A stretch of DNA of 64,000 bases, from positions 1,706,717-1,770,716 of the forward strand of contig NZ_JHEG04000001.1 in NCBI RefSeq assembly GCF_000760695.4, read 5' to 3'. Origin of the DNA: Tolypothrix bouteillei VB521301. GTDB taxonomy: Bacteria; Cyanobacteriota; Cyanobacteriia; Cyanobacteriales; Nostocaceae. Shown piece after piece: positions 35,276-45,176 of this stretch; the first letter of the stretch is position 1; the number at the start of each line of letters is the position of its first letter. The notes below the pieces were generated by a model. That model did not search any database and was not told the origin of the DNA. It saw only the letters and a list, made by a program, of their open reading frames with translations. The translations under genes and the position numbers were made by a program.

Positions 35276-38146
35276 GTGGATGAACCCGTGAAAGCCCTGC
35301 ATACACCAACTTCCCAATTAGAAGCATTCTCTCACTTAGAAAGAATTGCTGCCAATTTACCGGGAATGATTTTCCAATTCCTCAAACGGCAAGATGGTTC
35401 CCGAACTGTTATATACGCCAGTTCTGGCTGTCAGGAACTTTTTGAATTGGAACCAGAATTGGTGCAAGCAGATTTTCAGATATTGTATAACCTAGCTCAT
35501 CCACAGGATGTCAAAAGTTTTGAGCAATCCATTGCCACATCTTGTGCAACAGGCGAACCTTGGCGCTGGGAGGGTCGAATCATCACCCCTAGTGGCAAAC
35601 TGAAATGGGTTCAAGCAGTTTCGCGCCCGGAACAATTACCCTCAGGAGATATCATCTGGGATGGGCTAGTTATTGACATTACAGATCGGAAACTCGCAGA
35701 AGAAAAATTGCGAGAAAGTGAAGCAAGATATAAGGCAATTTTAGACGCAATACCCGACTTAATGTTCCGTCTCAGTCGCGATGGTAAGTATCTGGACTTT
35801 AGAGGTGAAGGTACAGATGTCATCATTCCCAGACATGAAATTATTGGGAAGCACCTGCAAGATTTCTTACCTGCTGATGTTGTCTCACTCAGCCAACAAG
35901 CGATCGCCAACGCTTTGGATTCTCAAAGCTTACAAACTTGTGAGTATCAACTGCCATTTCCACAGGGAATGCGCGATTATGAAGCACGGTTAGTTGTGAG
36001 CGGACAAGATGAAGTTTTGGCAATTGTTCGGGATATTACCAACCGCAAACAAACAGAAGTGAATTTAAGAAGTTTGGCTGAGAAATTTGCTAAAATTTTT
36101 CGTGCCAGTCCAAATCCAATTACAATTAGCACGCTCAGCGAAGGTCGTTTTATAGAAGTTAATGATAGTTTTGTCGAACAGTCAGGTTATCAGAGAGAAG
36201 AAGCGATTGGTCGTACTGCTACCGAACTTAAAATCTGGGTGAAGAATCGCGATCGCATTGCACTCTTACAAGAATTACAGAAAAACGGTGTTGTTCGCAA
36301 TATGGAAGCAGAATTTCGCTGCAAGTCTGGTGAGGTGAGAACGGGGTTATTTTCTGCTGAAATTATTTCTTTGGATGGCGTTCAATGCCTGCTATTTATC
36401 AATCATGACATTACAGAACGCAAAAGAGCAGAAATTGCTCTGCACGAATCAGAGAAAAAATTTTCTAAAGCCTTTCGTTGCAGTCCCAACCCTATTACCA
36501 TCCTCTCACTTAAAGATGGACGCTATGTTGACGTCAACGATACCTTTATCCAAATTACGGGCTTCCGTCGAGAAGAGGTCATCGGTCGTACTCGTAGGGA
36601 GTTAAATATTTGGGTAAACCCTCAAGATTCTGTCACAATACATCAGATTTTACAACAACAGGGATTTATTCGGAATTTAGAAATTGAGCTTTATAACAAA
36701 TCGGGTGAACCTAGGGTCGTTTTGTTTTCAGCTGAAGTTATTACTCTTGGTGGAGAACCCTGTATGCTTTGTGTTACTAACGATATCACAGAACGCAAAA
36801 AAGCGGAAGATTTATTACGGCTGTCAGCAAAACGCGATCGCCTGTTAGCACAAACCTTAGGAAGAATTCGTACCTCACTCGAGCTCGACCAAATCTTGCA
36901 AACAACTGTCAATGAAGTCAGGCAATTTTTAGACACAGACAGAGTTTTTATTGCATTGAATGAGTCCTCTTCAAAGTCTAATATTCTAGCTGAATCTGTC
37001 GATCCCAAATATCCATCTATCTTAGGTTGGAAGAGTGACGATGAAACGCTTTTGGCAGAATTAAAAGGGTTGATTGGGAGCAATCGGTTGCGAGTTGTGG
37101 AAGATATTTCTCAAACAACAATCTCAGCAAAAGTTAAAAACCTCTATCAACAATTTCAAACCAGAGCAACCTTGGCTGTACCCATTATGATGGGAGAGGA
37201 AATGTTTGGTGCTTTGATTGCAAACCAGTGTAGTAAACCGCGCTCCTGGCAGGCAATGGAAATTGATTTGCTTCAACAAATGTCAGAGCAAGTTGCGATC
37301 GCAATTCAGCAAGCGCAACTCTATCAACAACTCGCGCTCCTCAATACTAACCTAGAACGTCAAGTCGAAGAACGAACAGCACAATTGCAGCAGAAGATGC
37401 TGGAACTCCAAGAATTGAATCGGGTGAAAGATGTGGTTTTACACACAGTTTCTCACGAACTGCAAACCTCAGTAATGGGTAACTTGATGGTACTGAATAA
37501 TTTGTTGGGGGCTGAAGACCAGGGGATCTCATTCCCCCCACCTCCCCATCTCCCACTCTCCTCTATCCCCGTCTCCCGTTCCATCCTAGAGAGAATGTTA
37601 CAAGGAAACGATCGCCAACTACAGATGATAGAGTCTTTACTGGAATTGCATTCTAGCTCGGCACGCGGAATTCCTCTCCATCAAGAAAAAGTATCATTTA
37701 GTCTGTTGATTGAGGGGATCGCTAAAAATTTGGAACCGATGCTCTTACAAAACCAAGCAAGTGTAAAAAATTTGGTTCCAAAAGGTTTACCATTAGTTAG
37801 TGCCGATCGAGCTAAATTGCAGAAAGTTGTCAACCAATGGATTACACATAGTTGCCAGTACAATCCACCAGGACTAAAATTTACTCTGAAAGCTGTAGTT
37901 CAGGATGGTGTCATTCGATTTACGATTCAAGATGATGGTATCAGCATGAGTAAGATAGAATGCGATCGCCTGTTCGATTTGTACGTCCGCGATCCCCAAG
38001 CTCGATGCTCCACAGGTATTGGCTTGAAGATGTTTCTGTGTCGGCAAATTATCAAAGCACATGGTGGTGAAGTTGGTGTTAGTAGTAACCGCAAGCGAGG
38101 CTTAACTTTCTGGTTTACATTGCCCCTGGCAAGTCTTTCTTCATGA
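35276..38146 (+). CDS. Soluble multi-PAS/GAF histidine kinase-like protein with degenerate ATPase domain
   Basis: 956 residues from a GTG start (the nearby ATG at 35280 is out of frame). Four PAS domains (about 20-140, 145-260, 270-385, 395-515); PAS3 and PAS4 are recent duplicates. GAF at about 535-690, a coiled coil, HisKA with His727 in SHELQ. The ATPase region (about 790-955) is eroded: the N-box reads VNQWITHSCQYNPP where the neighbour has TNLLINAIKHNPP, and the G1 box is DDGISM instead of DNGVGM, although GIGLKMFLCRQI remains. ATP binding is therefore doubtful. A Pro/Ser-rich insert (about 750-765) comes from a C-rich DNA repeat. The kinase following 109 nt downstream is a close paralogue in this region. 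Confidence 0.9.
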   Translation: MDEPVKALHTPTSQLEAFSHLERIAANLPGMIFQFLKRQDGSRTVIYASSGCQELFELEPELVQADFQILYNLAHPQDVKSFEQSIATSCATGEPWRWEGRIITPSGKLKWVQAVSRPEQLPSGDIIWDGLVIDITDRKLAEEKLRESEARYKAILDAIPDLMFRLSRDGKYLDFRGEGTDVIIPRHEIIGKHLQDFLPADVVSLSQQAIANALDSQSLQTCEYQLPFPQGMRDYEARLVVSGQDEVLAIVRDITNRKQTEVNLRSLAEKFAKIFRASPNPITISTLSEGRFIEVNDSFVEQSGYQREEAIGRTATELKIWVKNRDRIALLQELQKNGVVRNMEAEFRCKSGEVRTGLFSAEIISLDGVQCLLFINHDITERKRAEIALHESEKKFSKAFRCSPNPITILSLKDGRYVDVNDTFIQITGFRREEVIGRTRRELNIWVNPQDSVTIHQILQQQGFIRNLEIELYNKSGEPRVVLFSAEVITLGGEPCMLCVTNDITERKKAEDLLRLSAKRDRLLAQTLGRIRTSLELDQILQTTVNEVRQFLDTDRVFIALNESSSKSNILAESVDPKYPSILGWKSDDETLLAELKGLIGSNRLRVVEDISQTTISAKVKNLYQQFQTRATLAVPIMMGEEMFGALIANQCSKPRSWQAMEIDLLQQMSEQVAIAIQQAQLYQQLALLNTNLERQVEERTAQLQQKMLELQELNRVKDVVLHTVSHELQTSVMGNLMVLNNLLGAEDQGISFPPPPHLPLSSIPVSRSILERMLQGNDRQLQMIESLLELHSSSARGIPLHQEKVSFSLLIEGIAKNLEPMLLQNQASVKNLVPKGLPLVSADRAKLQKVVNQWITHSCQYNPPGLKFTLKAVVQDGVIRFTIQDDGISMSKIECDRLFDLYVRDPQARCSTGIGLKMFLCRQIIKAHGGEVGVSSNRKRGLTFWFTLPLASLSS
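37530..37582. repeat. C-rich low-complexity insert within kinase CDS
   Basis: A pyrimidine-rich run (CCCCCCACCTCCCC..., CTCCCACTCTCC) encodes the linker between HisKA helices. It resembles intergenic CTCCC filler repeats in this window and keeps the reading frame. Confidence 0.65.
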
Positions 38147-38255
38147 AAGGGGCGCTTAAATTAGGCATTGGGGAAAAAGTCTCCCGCGATCGGTAGGCTT
38201 TCAACCACCCTAGCCTTCAATCCCTAACCCCTTAGTAAAGATTTGGTCAAAGCGA

Positions 38256-40454
38256 ATGGCGACCATATTAAAAACATTACAAAAGAGTTTGACAAAGGTT
38301 TTTTTCGCTACCGATGTACTAACAGGTAGCTCCATAACTGATGAGTATAACGCTTGGCGCAATCATTTTTTGTGGCAAAGATTGCGTCTGGCGGTGTGGG
38401 TTGCCATCATTCTAGTCTTGAGCTTTGTTTGCCTGAGCATTTCCGATATGTTCTTTCCATTAAAGGAGTTAACTGAGTTTCCCAAAGAACTAAAACCTCG
38501 TATTTTTCCCCTGTATGGTGCCATGATAGTCGGCTTGTTGACTTGCCTAACCCTACATAAAACTCGGTTTGGGCGTCGTTATCCGGAAATTATATTCTTG
38601 GGGTTATCTTGGTCAATCACACTGGTAGAACAGGTTTGGGCAACATTCAACGGTTTAGCCATACCCGATCTTATTATTTGGTTTTTGATGTTTTTGAGCC
38701 TAGCCATATTCATACCAGTTCGATGGATTCTTCACTTGGTTGCTCAGCTGGTTGTCATCATTTACTTTTTTGGTATAAATACAGCACTGGGATTGAAGCT
38801 ACCGCCACCAGAAAATAATCGGCCGATCTACAGCGTCATGATGATTTTAGCCTTATTTTGGTGTTGTTTCATTTGTGACCTTGGTGTCTACCTGTACGAT
38901 CGCCTGCAGCGTTCTGAGTTTTCTGCAAAGCGAGCCCTGGAGGAAGCATATCAAAAACTAACAGCTACAGAAGCTAAATATCGCAGTATCTTTGAAAACG
39001 CAGTGGAAGGAATTTTTCAAAGTACACCCGATGGACGTTATATTACAGCCAATCCTGCCCTTGCTAAGATTTATGGATATTTGTTACCTGAAGAAGTGAC
39101 AGAAAATTTTACCGATATCGAACACCAACTGTACGTCAATCCAAACCGTCGTGATGAGTTTATGCGTCAGGTGGAGGAGAAGGGCAATATCTCTGAGTTT
39201 GAATCCCAGATATATCGCAAAGACGGGAGCATTGTTTGGATTTCTGAGAAAGCATACGCAGTTCGAGACGAAAATGGAAATATTCTTTATTATGAGGGTT
39301 TAATTGAGGACATAACCAAGCGCAAACAAGCTGAAGAAGCGCTACAGGAGCAGCTTGATTTTTTGCAAGTGTTGATGAATACAATACCAACACCCGTTTA
39401 TTATAAGAACCATCAAGGCTTATATATGGGCTGTAACAAGGCTTTTGAAGAAGCTTTAGGTTTCAGTAAAGAGCAAATTCTGGGCAAAGATGTATATAAT
39501 TTTACATCAAAGGATATAGCAGATAAAAACCATCAAGCAGATCTGGCATTGTTTCAACAACAAGGAGTTCAAACCTATGAAAGCAATCTTATCTACAAAG
39601 ATGGCGTCCAACATGATGTGATATTTTATAAAGCAACATTTTCTAAAGCAGATGGAACCCTTGGTGGGTTGGTAGGAGTTATTTTGGATATCAGCCAACG
39701 CAAGCGTACCGAGGAAGCACTTAGAGTCTTTTTCCATGCAGTTTCTCACGATCTACGCAATCCCGTGTTGGGCACTTTGATGGTGTTAAGGAATTTGCTG
39801 GAGCGGGGATTGGAGTCGAAAGACAAGGGGGGGGAAGAACCTTCTCAATCGCAATTCATCAATCGCCAATCCGTCATCCCCGTACCGCGTTCTATCTTAG
39901 AACGAATGGTACAGAGTAGCGATCGCCAATTGAGTTTAATCAACTCTTTGATGGAGGCGCATTCGAGCGAAGTGCAAGGTATTTTATTGCAACGCCAACT
40001 CATACAACTCTCTGCTGTGGTGGAAGCTGCTATTGCAGATTTAGAAGCGATACTGCAAGAAAACCAAGATACTGTCAGAAATTTGGTCAACGCAGATTTA
40101 CCACCAATTAATGGCGATCCAACACAACTCTGGCGGGTTTATACAAATTTGCTCATCAATGCTATTAAACACAATCCCCCTGGATTAGATATTACCCTCA
40201 ACGCTACATTTGAGGGCGATCGCATTTATTGCACGGTTTCTGATAACGGTGTGGGAATGACGAAGCAACAGTGCGAGAGATTATTTGACCTTTACTTTCG
40301 AGGTGGAACTGCTCGCAATTCTTTAGGTTTGGGTTTGGGTTTGTATATGTGTCGGCAAATTATTAAAGCACATGGTGGCGACATTGGTGTGAAAAGTACT
40401 CAAGGCGCAGGAGCAACCTTCTGGTTTACATTACCTTTTGTTGACCAAAATTAA
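38256..40454 (+). CDS. Membrane-bound PAS sensor histidine kinase
   Basis: 732 residues. The N-terminal 220 residues carry about six membrane spans of no recognised sensor family. Two PAS domains follow (about 240-355, with YRSIFENAVEGIFQSTPDG; and 365-480). HisKA with His498 in VSHDLRNP. A polar insert sits at about 520-545. ATPase domain with N-box LLINAIKHNPPG, DNGVGM, LGLGLGLYMCRQI. It lacks a receiver domain. It is homologous over the kinase core to the upstream gene, from which it starts 109 nt away; likely tandem duplication. Confidence 0.93.
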   Translation: MATILKTLQKSLTKVFFATDVLTGSSITDEYNAWRNHFLWQRLRLAVWVAIILVLSFVCLSISDMFFPLKELTEFPKELKPRIFPLYGAMIVGLLTCLTLHKTRFGRRYPEIIFLGLSWSITLVEQVWATFNGLAIPDLIIWFLMFLSLAIFIPVRWILHLVAQLVVIIYFFGINTALGLKLPPPENNRPIYSVMMILALFWCCFICDLGVYLYDRLQRSEFSAKRALEEAYQKLTATEAKYRSIFENAVEGIFQSTPDGRYITANPALAKIYGYLLPEEVTENFTDIEHQLYVNPNRRDEFMRQVEEKGNISEFESQIYRKDGSIVWISEKAYAVRDENGNILYYEGLIEDITKRKQAEEALQEQLDFLQVLMNTIPTPVYYKNHQGLYMGCNKAFEEALGFSKEQILGKDVYNFTSKDIADKNHQADLALFQQQGVQTYESNLIYKDGVQHDVIFYKATFSKADGTLGGLVGVILDISQRKRTEEALRVFFHAVSHDLRNPVLGTLMVLRNLLERGLESKDKGGEEPSQSQFINRQSVIPVPRSILERMVQSSDRQLSLINSLMEAHSSEVQGILLQRQLIQLSAVVEAAIADLEAILQENQDTVRNLVNADLPPINGDPTQLWRVYTNLLINAIKHNPPGLDITLNATFEGDRIYCTVSDNGVGMTKQQCERLFDLYFRGGTARNSLGLGLGLYMCRQIIKAHGGDIGVKSTQGAGATFWFTLPFVDQN

Positions 40455-40677
40455 AAATAAAGGATGAAACCTCGAGCGATGGATGGAGATAGACGCTCCC
40501 TCGTTAAAATCACAAGACATTTGGGAATAATAATTCAGAAAAGCGGGAAAACAATTCTTTACTCGGAGGCGGATATCATGATGCTGGCTGGTTTTGAAAT
40601 AACAGAGCACATCTACTCTATTTGCGTCTGAGTAACAACAGTGTATCCCTTTCATCGAAAATACTATCCAAACTGTT

Positions 40678-43644
40678 ATGTCCGGTACCACAGGCGTTCC
40701 AGAAGCTTTAGACTTGGCAGCAATTATCAAAGCTTCGCAAACGATTTTTAGCGAAATTCAGCTTGATAAGTTGCTTGCCAATTTAGTACAAGTTGTCATT
40801 GAAAATACAGGAGCAGAAAAATTTGCTTTAATTCTGCTTAAAGGTAACAGCTTGGTCATTGAAGCCATTACTGGCGCTGACAAAAGGATAACAGTTTTGC
40901 AATCTATCCCTGTTGAACACAGTCACGAGATTCCTATTAGCCTCATCAACTCTGTTAAAAGCACCTTAACAACCCTGGCAATCGATAATGCCGTTGCTGG
41001 GTCAGATTTTGCTACCGATCCCTATATTCTCCAGCAAAAGCCCAAAAGTTTGTTGTGCAGTCCTATCATCAACCAAGGGAAATTAACTGGCATTCTGTAT
41101 CTGGAAAACAATTTAACGGTTGGCGCGTTTACGAGCGATCGCTTGGAATTCCTCAAGCTTTTGACGGCTCAAGTGGCTGTATCGTTAGAAAACGCGCAAC
41201 TTTATGCCGCTCTGTCCGCACGTACCACAGATTTACAGCAAATTGTAGCAGAATTACAGAAAGAGATCGGTATTCGCAAACAGGCTGAAACTTCACTAGC
41301 AGCAAGCGAAGCACGCTTTAGAACTATTGCGGCGACTATGCCTGGTTGTATTTTTCAATTCTGCAATCGCAATGGTGTTTGGAGTATTGACTACATGAGT
41401 GAAGGCATCTATTCCATTAGTGGTGTCACAGCAGAGGAAATGATGCAAAATATAAATACCTTTATTTCTTGCCTGCACCGAGATGATGTGAACGATTACA
41501 TTGCTTCGGTGACAGAAGCCTTAACGAATCTAGCTCCCTGGCATTATGAAGGACGGCTGATAAAATTTAATAAAGAGATTAAATGGTGGCAAGGTGACTC
41601 GATACCTACTAAAAATGAAAAGGGTGAAATTATTTTCTGCGGTACTCTAGTAGATATAACCGCTCGTAAAGTTGCAGAAGAAGAACGAAAACAGGCAAAA
41701 GCTCAATTAGAGAATAGAGTTGCAGAACGTACAACCGAACTACAGCAATTGATATTGAAGCTAGAACGTGAAATTGAAGATCGCAAACGGGTAGAAATGG
41801 CTCTAGCCGAAAGCGAAACACGGTTTAGAACCATTGCCGCAACTATGCCCGGTAGTATTTTCCAGTTTTCTGCCACTCATGGAGTTTGGAAGATCGATTA
41901 CGTGAGCGAGCGTTTGCAAGAGGTGAGCGGTGTGACGGCTGCAGAGGTTATGCAAGATTTCAATAACTTTATTATCCGCCAACATCCTGAAGACATGGAG
42001 CGCTACCTCGCGAGCATTATAGATTGCGTGCAAAACCTGACAGCATGGCACTATGAAGGGCGGTTGGTAAAACCGAGTGGTGAAATACGTTGGTGGCAGG
42101 GAGACTCAATGCCGACTTTTAACGAGAAGGGTGAGGTTATCTTTTGTGGTGTGTTGTTGGATATTACTGCTCGCAAACAAGCAGAAGCGGCGTTACAAGA
42201 GCGCAAGGAAATTTTGCGGCAATCAGCAGAGCAACTCAAGCAGCAAGCGCAACGGGAACAACTGCTCAACCGCTTGACTAACTTAATTCGCAGTTCCCTT
42301 GATTTTGAGACTACCTTAGCCACAGCTGTCCGTGAAATTTGTAAGTTGTTGCAGATCGATCGCTGTAGCTTTGCTTGGTACCACTACGACACTTTAGAAC
42401 CTTACTGGGATGTGGTACAAGAGTCCTGTCATCCCGATTTACCCGACCATAGAGGGCGTTACCCGTCTTCTGTCGTTGGTTGTATACCAGAGAAACTGGT
42501 GCGGTTGGAAATGTTGCGGGTGGATGACATGGATAAGGTTACCGATCCGATATGGCAGGAGTTGGCTCGCTCGCTGGGCTACAAATCGCTTTTGATTATC
42601 CCCATGCAATCCTCCACTGTTGGAAGTATTGGTGCTATTTGTTGCAGCCACACTCAAAGCGTGCGAATTTGGACAGATGAGGAAGTGGAGTTGTTAGTTT
42701 TAGTGATGGAGCAGTTAGCGATCGCCCTCAATCAGGCAGAGCTTTACACTCAAACTCAAACGAGAGCAAAGGAACTTGAAAAAGCCCTCGACTCACTTCA
42801 AAAGACGCAAGCCCAGCTGGTGCAAAGCGAAAAAATGTCCAGTTTGGGTCAACTTGTGGCTGGAGTTGCTCATGAAATTAACAACCCCGTCAGTTTTATC
42901 TACGGAAATATCACTCACGCTATTGAATATACTCAAGACTTACTACATTTATTGCAGTGCTACCAACAAGAATACCCCAACCCGACACCCAACTTAGCAA
43001 CAGAAATTGAAGCAATTGAATTCGATTTTTTGGTAGAAGACTTACCTAAACTCCTTCATTCTATGAAAATGGGCGCTAACCGAATTCGAGAAATTGTTCG
43101 CTCTCTCCGCACATTCTCACGTTTGGATGAAGCCGAAGTTAAAGAGGTAGATATTCATGAGGGTATTGATACAACCTTGATGATTTTACAAAACCGCCTG
43201 AAAGCCAAACCAAATTGCCCAGAAATTCAAATTATTAAGGAATATGGTAAATTACCTCTGGTTGAATGTTATGCCGGACAACTCAACCAAGTCTTTATGA
43301 ACATTTTGGTGAATGCTATTGATACGCTAGATGAATGTTGTCCAAACTTCAAACATCAAGTCGGGACAATTACTATTCGTACTCATTTAACAAATCCCGA
43401 TACAATTTCTATCCACATTATTGATAATGGCTTGGGTATGAGTGAGGCAGTTAAAAGCCGTTTATTTGACCCCTTTTTTACAACTAAACCTGTCGGTAAG
43501 GGTACGGGTCTGGGCTTATCTATCAGTTACCAAATTGTCGTTGATAAACATCAAGGTACTCTCAAATGTTACTCTACTCCAGGTCAGGGAACAAGATTTG
43601 AAATTATGATTCCACGCCAACAGAAACAGCAGCAAAAGTCATAA
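40678..43644 (+). CDS. Soluble GAF-PAS-PAS-GAF sensor histidine kinase
   Basis: 988 residues. GAF1 (about 15-190), coiled coil, PAS1 (about 215-335), coiled coil (LENRVAERTTELQQL), PAS2 (about 375-500), GAF2 (about 540-690; IDRCSFAWYHYD), coiled coil, dimerisation domain with His732 in GVAHEINNPVSF, and ATPase domain with QLNQVFMNILVNAIDTL, DNGLGM, GKGTGLGLSI. The two PAS modules are very similar, both containing RFRTIAATMPG, WHYEGRL and WWQGDS, which indicates internal duplication. The GAF2 type can bind bilins or other small ligands, but no chromophore Cys is evident. No partner regulator adjacent. Confidence 0.94.
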   Translation: MSGTTGVPEALDLAAIIKASQTIFSEIQLDKLLANLVQVVIENTGAEKFALILLKGNSLVIEAITGADKRITVLQSIPVEHSHEIPISLINSVKSTLTTLAIDNAVAGSDFATDPYILQQKPKSLLCSPIINQGKLTGILYLENNLTVGAFTSDRLEFLKLLTAQVAVSLENAQLYAALSARTTDLQQIVAELQKEIGIRKQAETSLAASEARFRTIAATMPGCIFQFCNRNGVWSIDYMSEGIYSISGVTAEEMMQNINTFISCLHRDDVNDYIASVTEALTNLAPWHYEGRLIKFNKEIKWWQGDSIPTKNEKGEIIFCGTLVDITARKVAEEERKQAKAQLENRVAERTTELQQLILKLEREIEDRKRVEMALAESETRFRTIAATMPGSIFQFSATHGVWKIDYVSERLQEVSGVTAAEVMQDFNNFIIRQHPEDMERYLASIIDCVQNLTAWHYEGRLVKPSGEIRWWQGDSMPTFNEKGEVIFCGVLLDITARKQAEAALQERKEILRQSAEQLKQQAQREQLLNRLTNLIRSSLDFETTLATAVREICKLLQIDRCSFAWYHYDTLEPYWDVVQESCHPDLPDHRGRYPSSVVGCIPEKLVRLEMLRVDDMDKVTDPIWQELARSLGYKSLLIIPMQSSTVGSIGAICCSHTQSVRIWTDEEVELLVLVMEQLAIALNQAELYTQTQTRAKELEKALDSLQKTQAQLVQSEKMSSLGQLVAGVAHEINNPVSFIYGNITHAIEYTQDLLHLLQCYQQEYPNPTPNLATEIEAIEFDFLVEDLPKLLHSMKMGANRIREIVRSLRTFSRLDEAEVKEVDIHEGIDTTLMILQNRLKAKPNCPEIQIIKEYGKLPLVECYAGQLNQVFMNILVNAIDTLDECCPNFKHQVGTITIRTHLTNPDTISIHIIDNGLGMSEAVKSRLFDPFFTTKPVGKGTGLGLSISYQIVVDKHQGTLKCYSTPGQGTRFEIMIPRQQKQQQKS

Positions 43645-43651
43645 GTGTCAG

Positions 43652-43927
43652 TCATTGTTGCTGTGAAGAGCGATAGAAAAGAAAGATCTCTCGCTCTGAC
43701 ATTTTCTCCCAAGATTGCGTGAGATCTTTAATACTTACCTCTTCATGAGTATTAGTCACAGCAACGAGAATCTGAAATACCAAAGGAGTCCATATAGAAA
43801 GACAAAGTAATGTCAAAAGCCCTACAAGTATTTTAGAGTGAGTTTTTCTTGGCTTTGGTAGCTCCGATTGATAGCTACAAACTATCTGGGGAGACCAAAA
43901 ATGATTATCAAATTCGTAGTAACTCAT
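43652..43927 (-). CDS. Small membrane hypothetical protein
   Basis: 91 residues from the ATG at 43927 (MSYYEFDNHFWSP), chosen because AGAGGG lies 8 nt upstream; a longer frame to 44044 exists. One hydrophobic segment (about 33-54, ILVGLLTLLCLSIWTPLVFQIL) and a polar tail that includes SWEKMSEREIFLF. Convergent with the kinase at 40678, with 7 nt between stops. Not recognised. Confidence 0.5.
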   Translation of the reverse strand: MSYYEFDNHFWSPQIVCSYQSELPKPRKTHSKILVGLLTLLCLSIWTPLVFQILVAVTNTHEEVSIKDLTQSWEKMSEREIFLFYRSSQQQ

Positions 43928-44044
43928 ATCTGTACCCTCTGTTAGCGTTTCTATTATTTCAGTATGTTCAATAAACTCAATCGAATTTAATACTAATAGT
44001 ATTAAAAACAAAATAGATGAAAGCTGACCAAAGTTGTATTCCAA

Positions 44045-44408
44045 AAAATAACTTTGGAAGTTAACTTTTCGGGAAAACTGTCAATTACCAACAATAGCCG
44101 GTAACTACTCTCTGTTCGGTTACAATCGGAAAATGGTACGATTCAGTTAGCCGCACCCATCGATCGCATCACATGGCGCTAGGAGTGCTCGGAACATTGC
44201 TCTCTAAGTTAGAGAGCAAAAGTGAAGAACTTGTGGAGAAGCAATTTATTACGCAAGAAAATAAGCTCTGGCAATTGCCAGAGCAACACCACTCCTTGCT
44301 AATGTGTGTATCTAAGTTTACTCTGAAAATCGAAAAAATGAAATCGGTGTTTTTGCTGTTTTTGGCTTGCAGACTCGTTTTAACAAAATAATAATATTTC
44401 TGACGTTG
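44045..44408. other. Spacer with strong palindromes
   Basis: A 72-codon plus-strand frame (44173-44391) spans two inverted repeats, GCTCTCT-aagtt-AGAGAGC (44199-44217) and the perfect 20-bp palindrome GCTCTGGCAATTGCCAGAGC (44265-44284). The frame is probably accidental; structured RNA or a repeat relic is more likely. Confidence 0.4.
44265..44284. repeat. Perfect 20-bp palindrome
   Basis: GCTCTGGCAATTGCCAGAGC is fully self-complementary with no loop. It could be a protein-binding site for a symmetric dimer or half of a transposon-derived repeat. Confidence 0.85.
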
Positions 44409-45104
44409 TTAGAGTTGTATCATTTCAGCCAAAGTTTTTAAATTGGGGACTTCTAAATCTGGGTTGCTTACAGCAGCTAGAGTCGCACCCAAACCTTCTT
44501 TACCGAACCTGCGATTCACCCACACTGTCGATAGCCCTAAAGCCTTGGCAGGAACAATATCATGGTAAATGCTACCAGCAACGTGTAGAATTTTTTCAGA
44601 AGGAATGCCAAGGCGGGCGATCGCAACTTGAAAGTTTTGCAAAGAAGGCTTGTAACTTTTCACTTGTTCGGCAGTGATGACTGAATCAAACTCAACCTGT
44701 AAATGCTTTGCTGTAAAGGCAAACAAATCATCATCAACATTAGAAATAATTGCCAACTTCAATCGCTTTTTCAGAATGTGGAGGGCTTCAACAGTATCTG
44801 GGAAAGGTAGCCAGTGTTTGACAGAGTCAGCAAGTGCGGTTAACTCAACAGAAGAAGGTGTAAAGTCAAAGTGTTCGCCAAACTTCTGCACAACTCCCTG
44901 GAGAATATTTTTGTACTGGCGATACTCTCCCCCTTCGAGTTGAGATTCAAAACGCGCAAATAATTCTAGAATTCCATCCTCATTCAGTTGAATTTGATGG
45001 GCATCCAGAATAGGTTGCAGTGCTTTTATGACCCCTGTTTCCCAATCAATAAGAGTTCCATAGCAATCAAAAGTTAAGACTTCGTACTGATTCAAGTTCA
45101 TCAT
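44409..45104 (-). CDS. Haloacid dehalogenase, type II (HAD superfamily)
   Basis: 231 residues. HAD motif I LTFDCYGTLIDWETG (nucleophile Asp about 13), motif II ISNVDDD (about 116-122), conserved Lys in VKSYKPSLQNF, motif III around HVAGSIYHDIVPAKALG. The substitution-type L-2-haloacid dehalogenase signature matches, but many such proteins act on phosphorylated metabolites. It lies 72 nt downstream of the methyltransferase gene on the same strand, so it may be in one operon with it. Confidence 0.88.
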   Translation of the reverse strand: MMNLNQYEVLTFDCYGTLIDWETGVIKALQPILDAHQIQLNEDGILELFARFESQLEGGEYRQYKNILQGVVQKFGEHFDFTPSSVELTALADSVKHWLPFPDTVEALHILKKRLKLAIISNVDDDLFAFTAKHLQVEFDSVITAEQVKSYKPSLQNFQVAIARLGIPSEKILHVAGSIYHDIVPAKALGLSTVWVNRRFGKEGLGATLAAVSNPDLEVPNLKTLAEMIQL

Positions 45105-45176
45105 GAGAATTTTGGAGTTGAGATTTTGAAGTTTGGACTTTAGATTCGGAATTAAGCGAAGCTTTTTCCTGTAGTA

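Noticed and set aside
44173..44391. 72-codon plus-strand frame
   Set aside because: It runs across two strong palindromes, has no ribosome-binding site, and its composition is unremarkable; more likely accidental.
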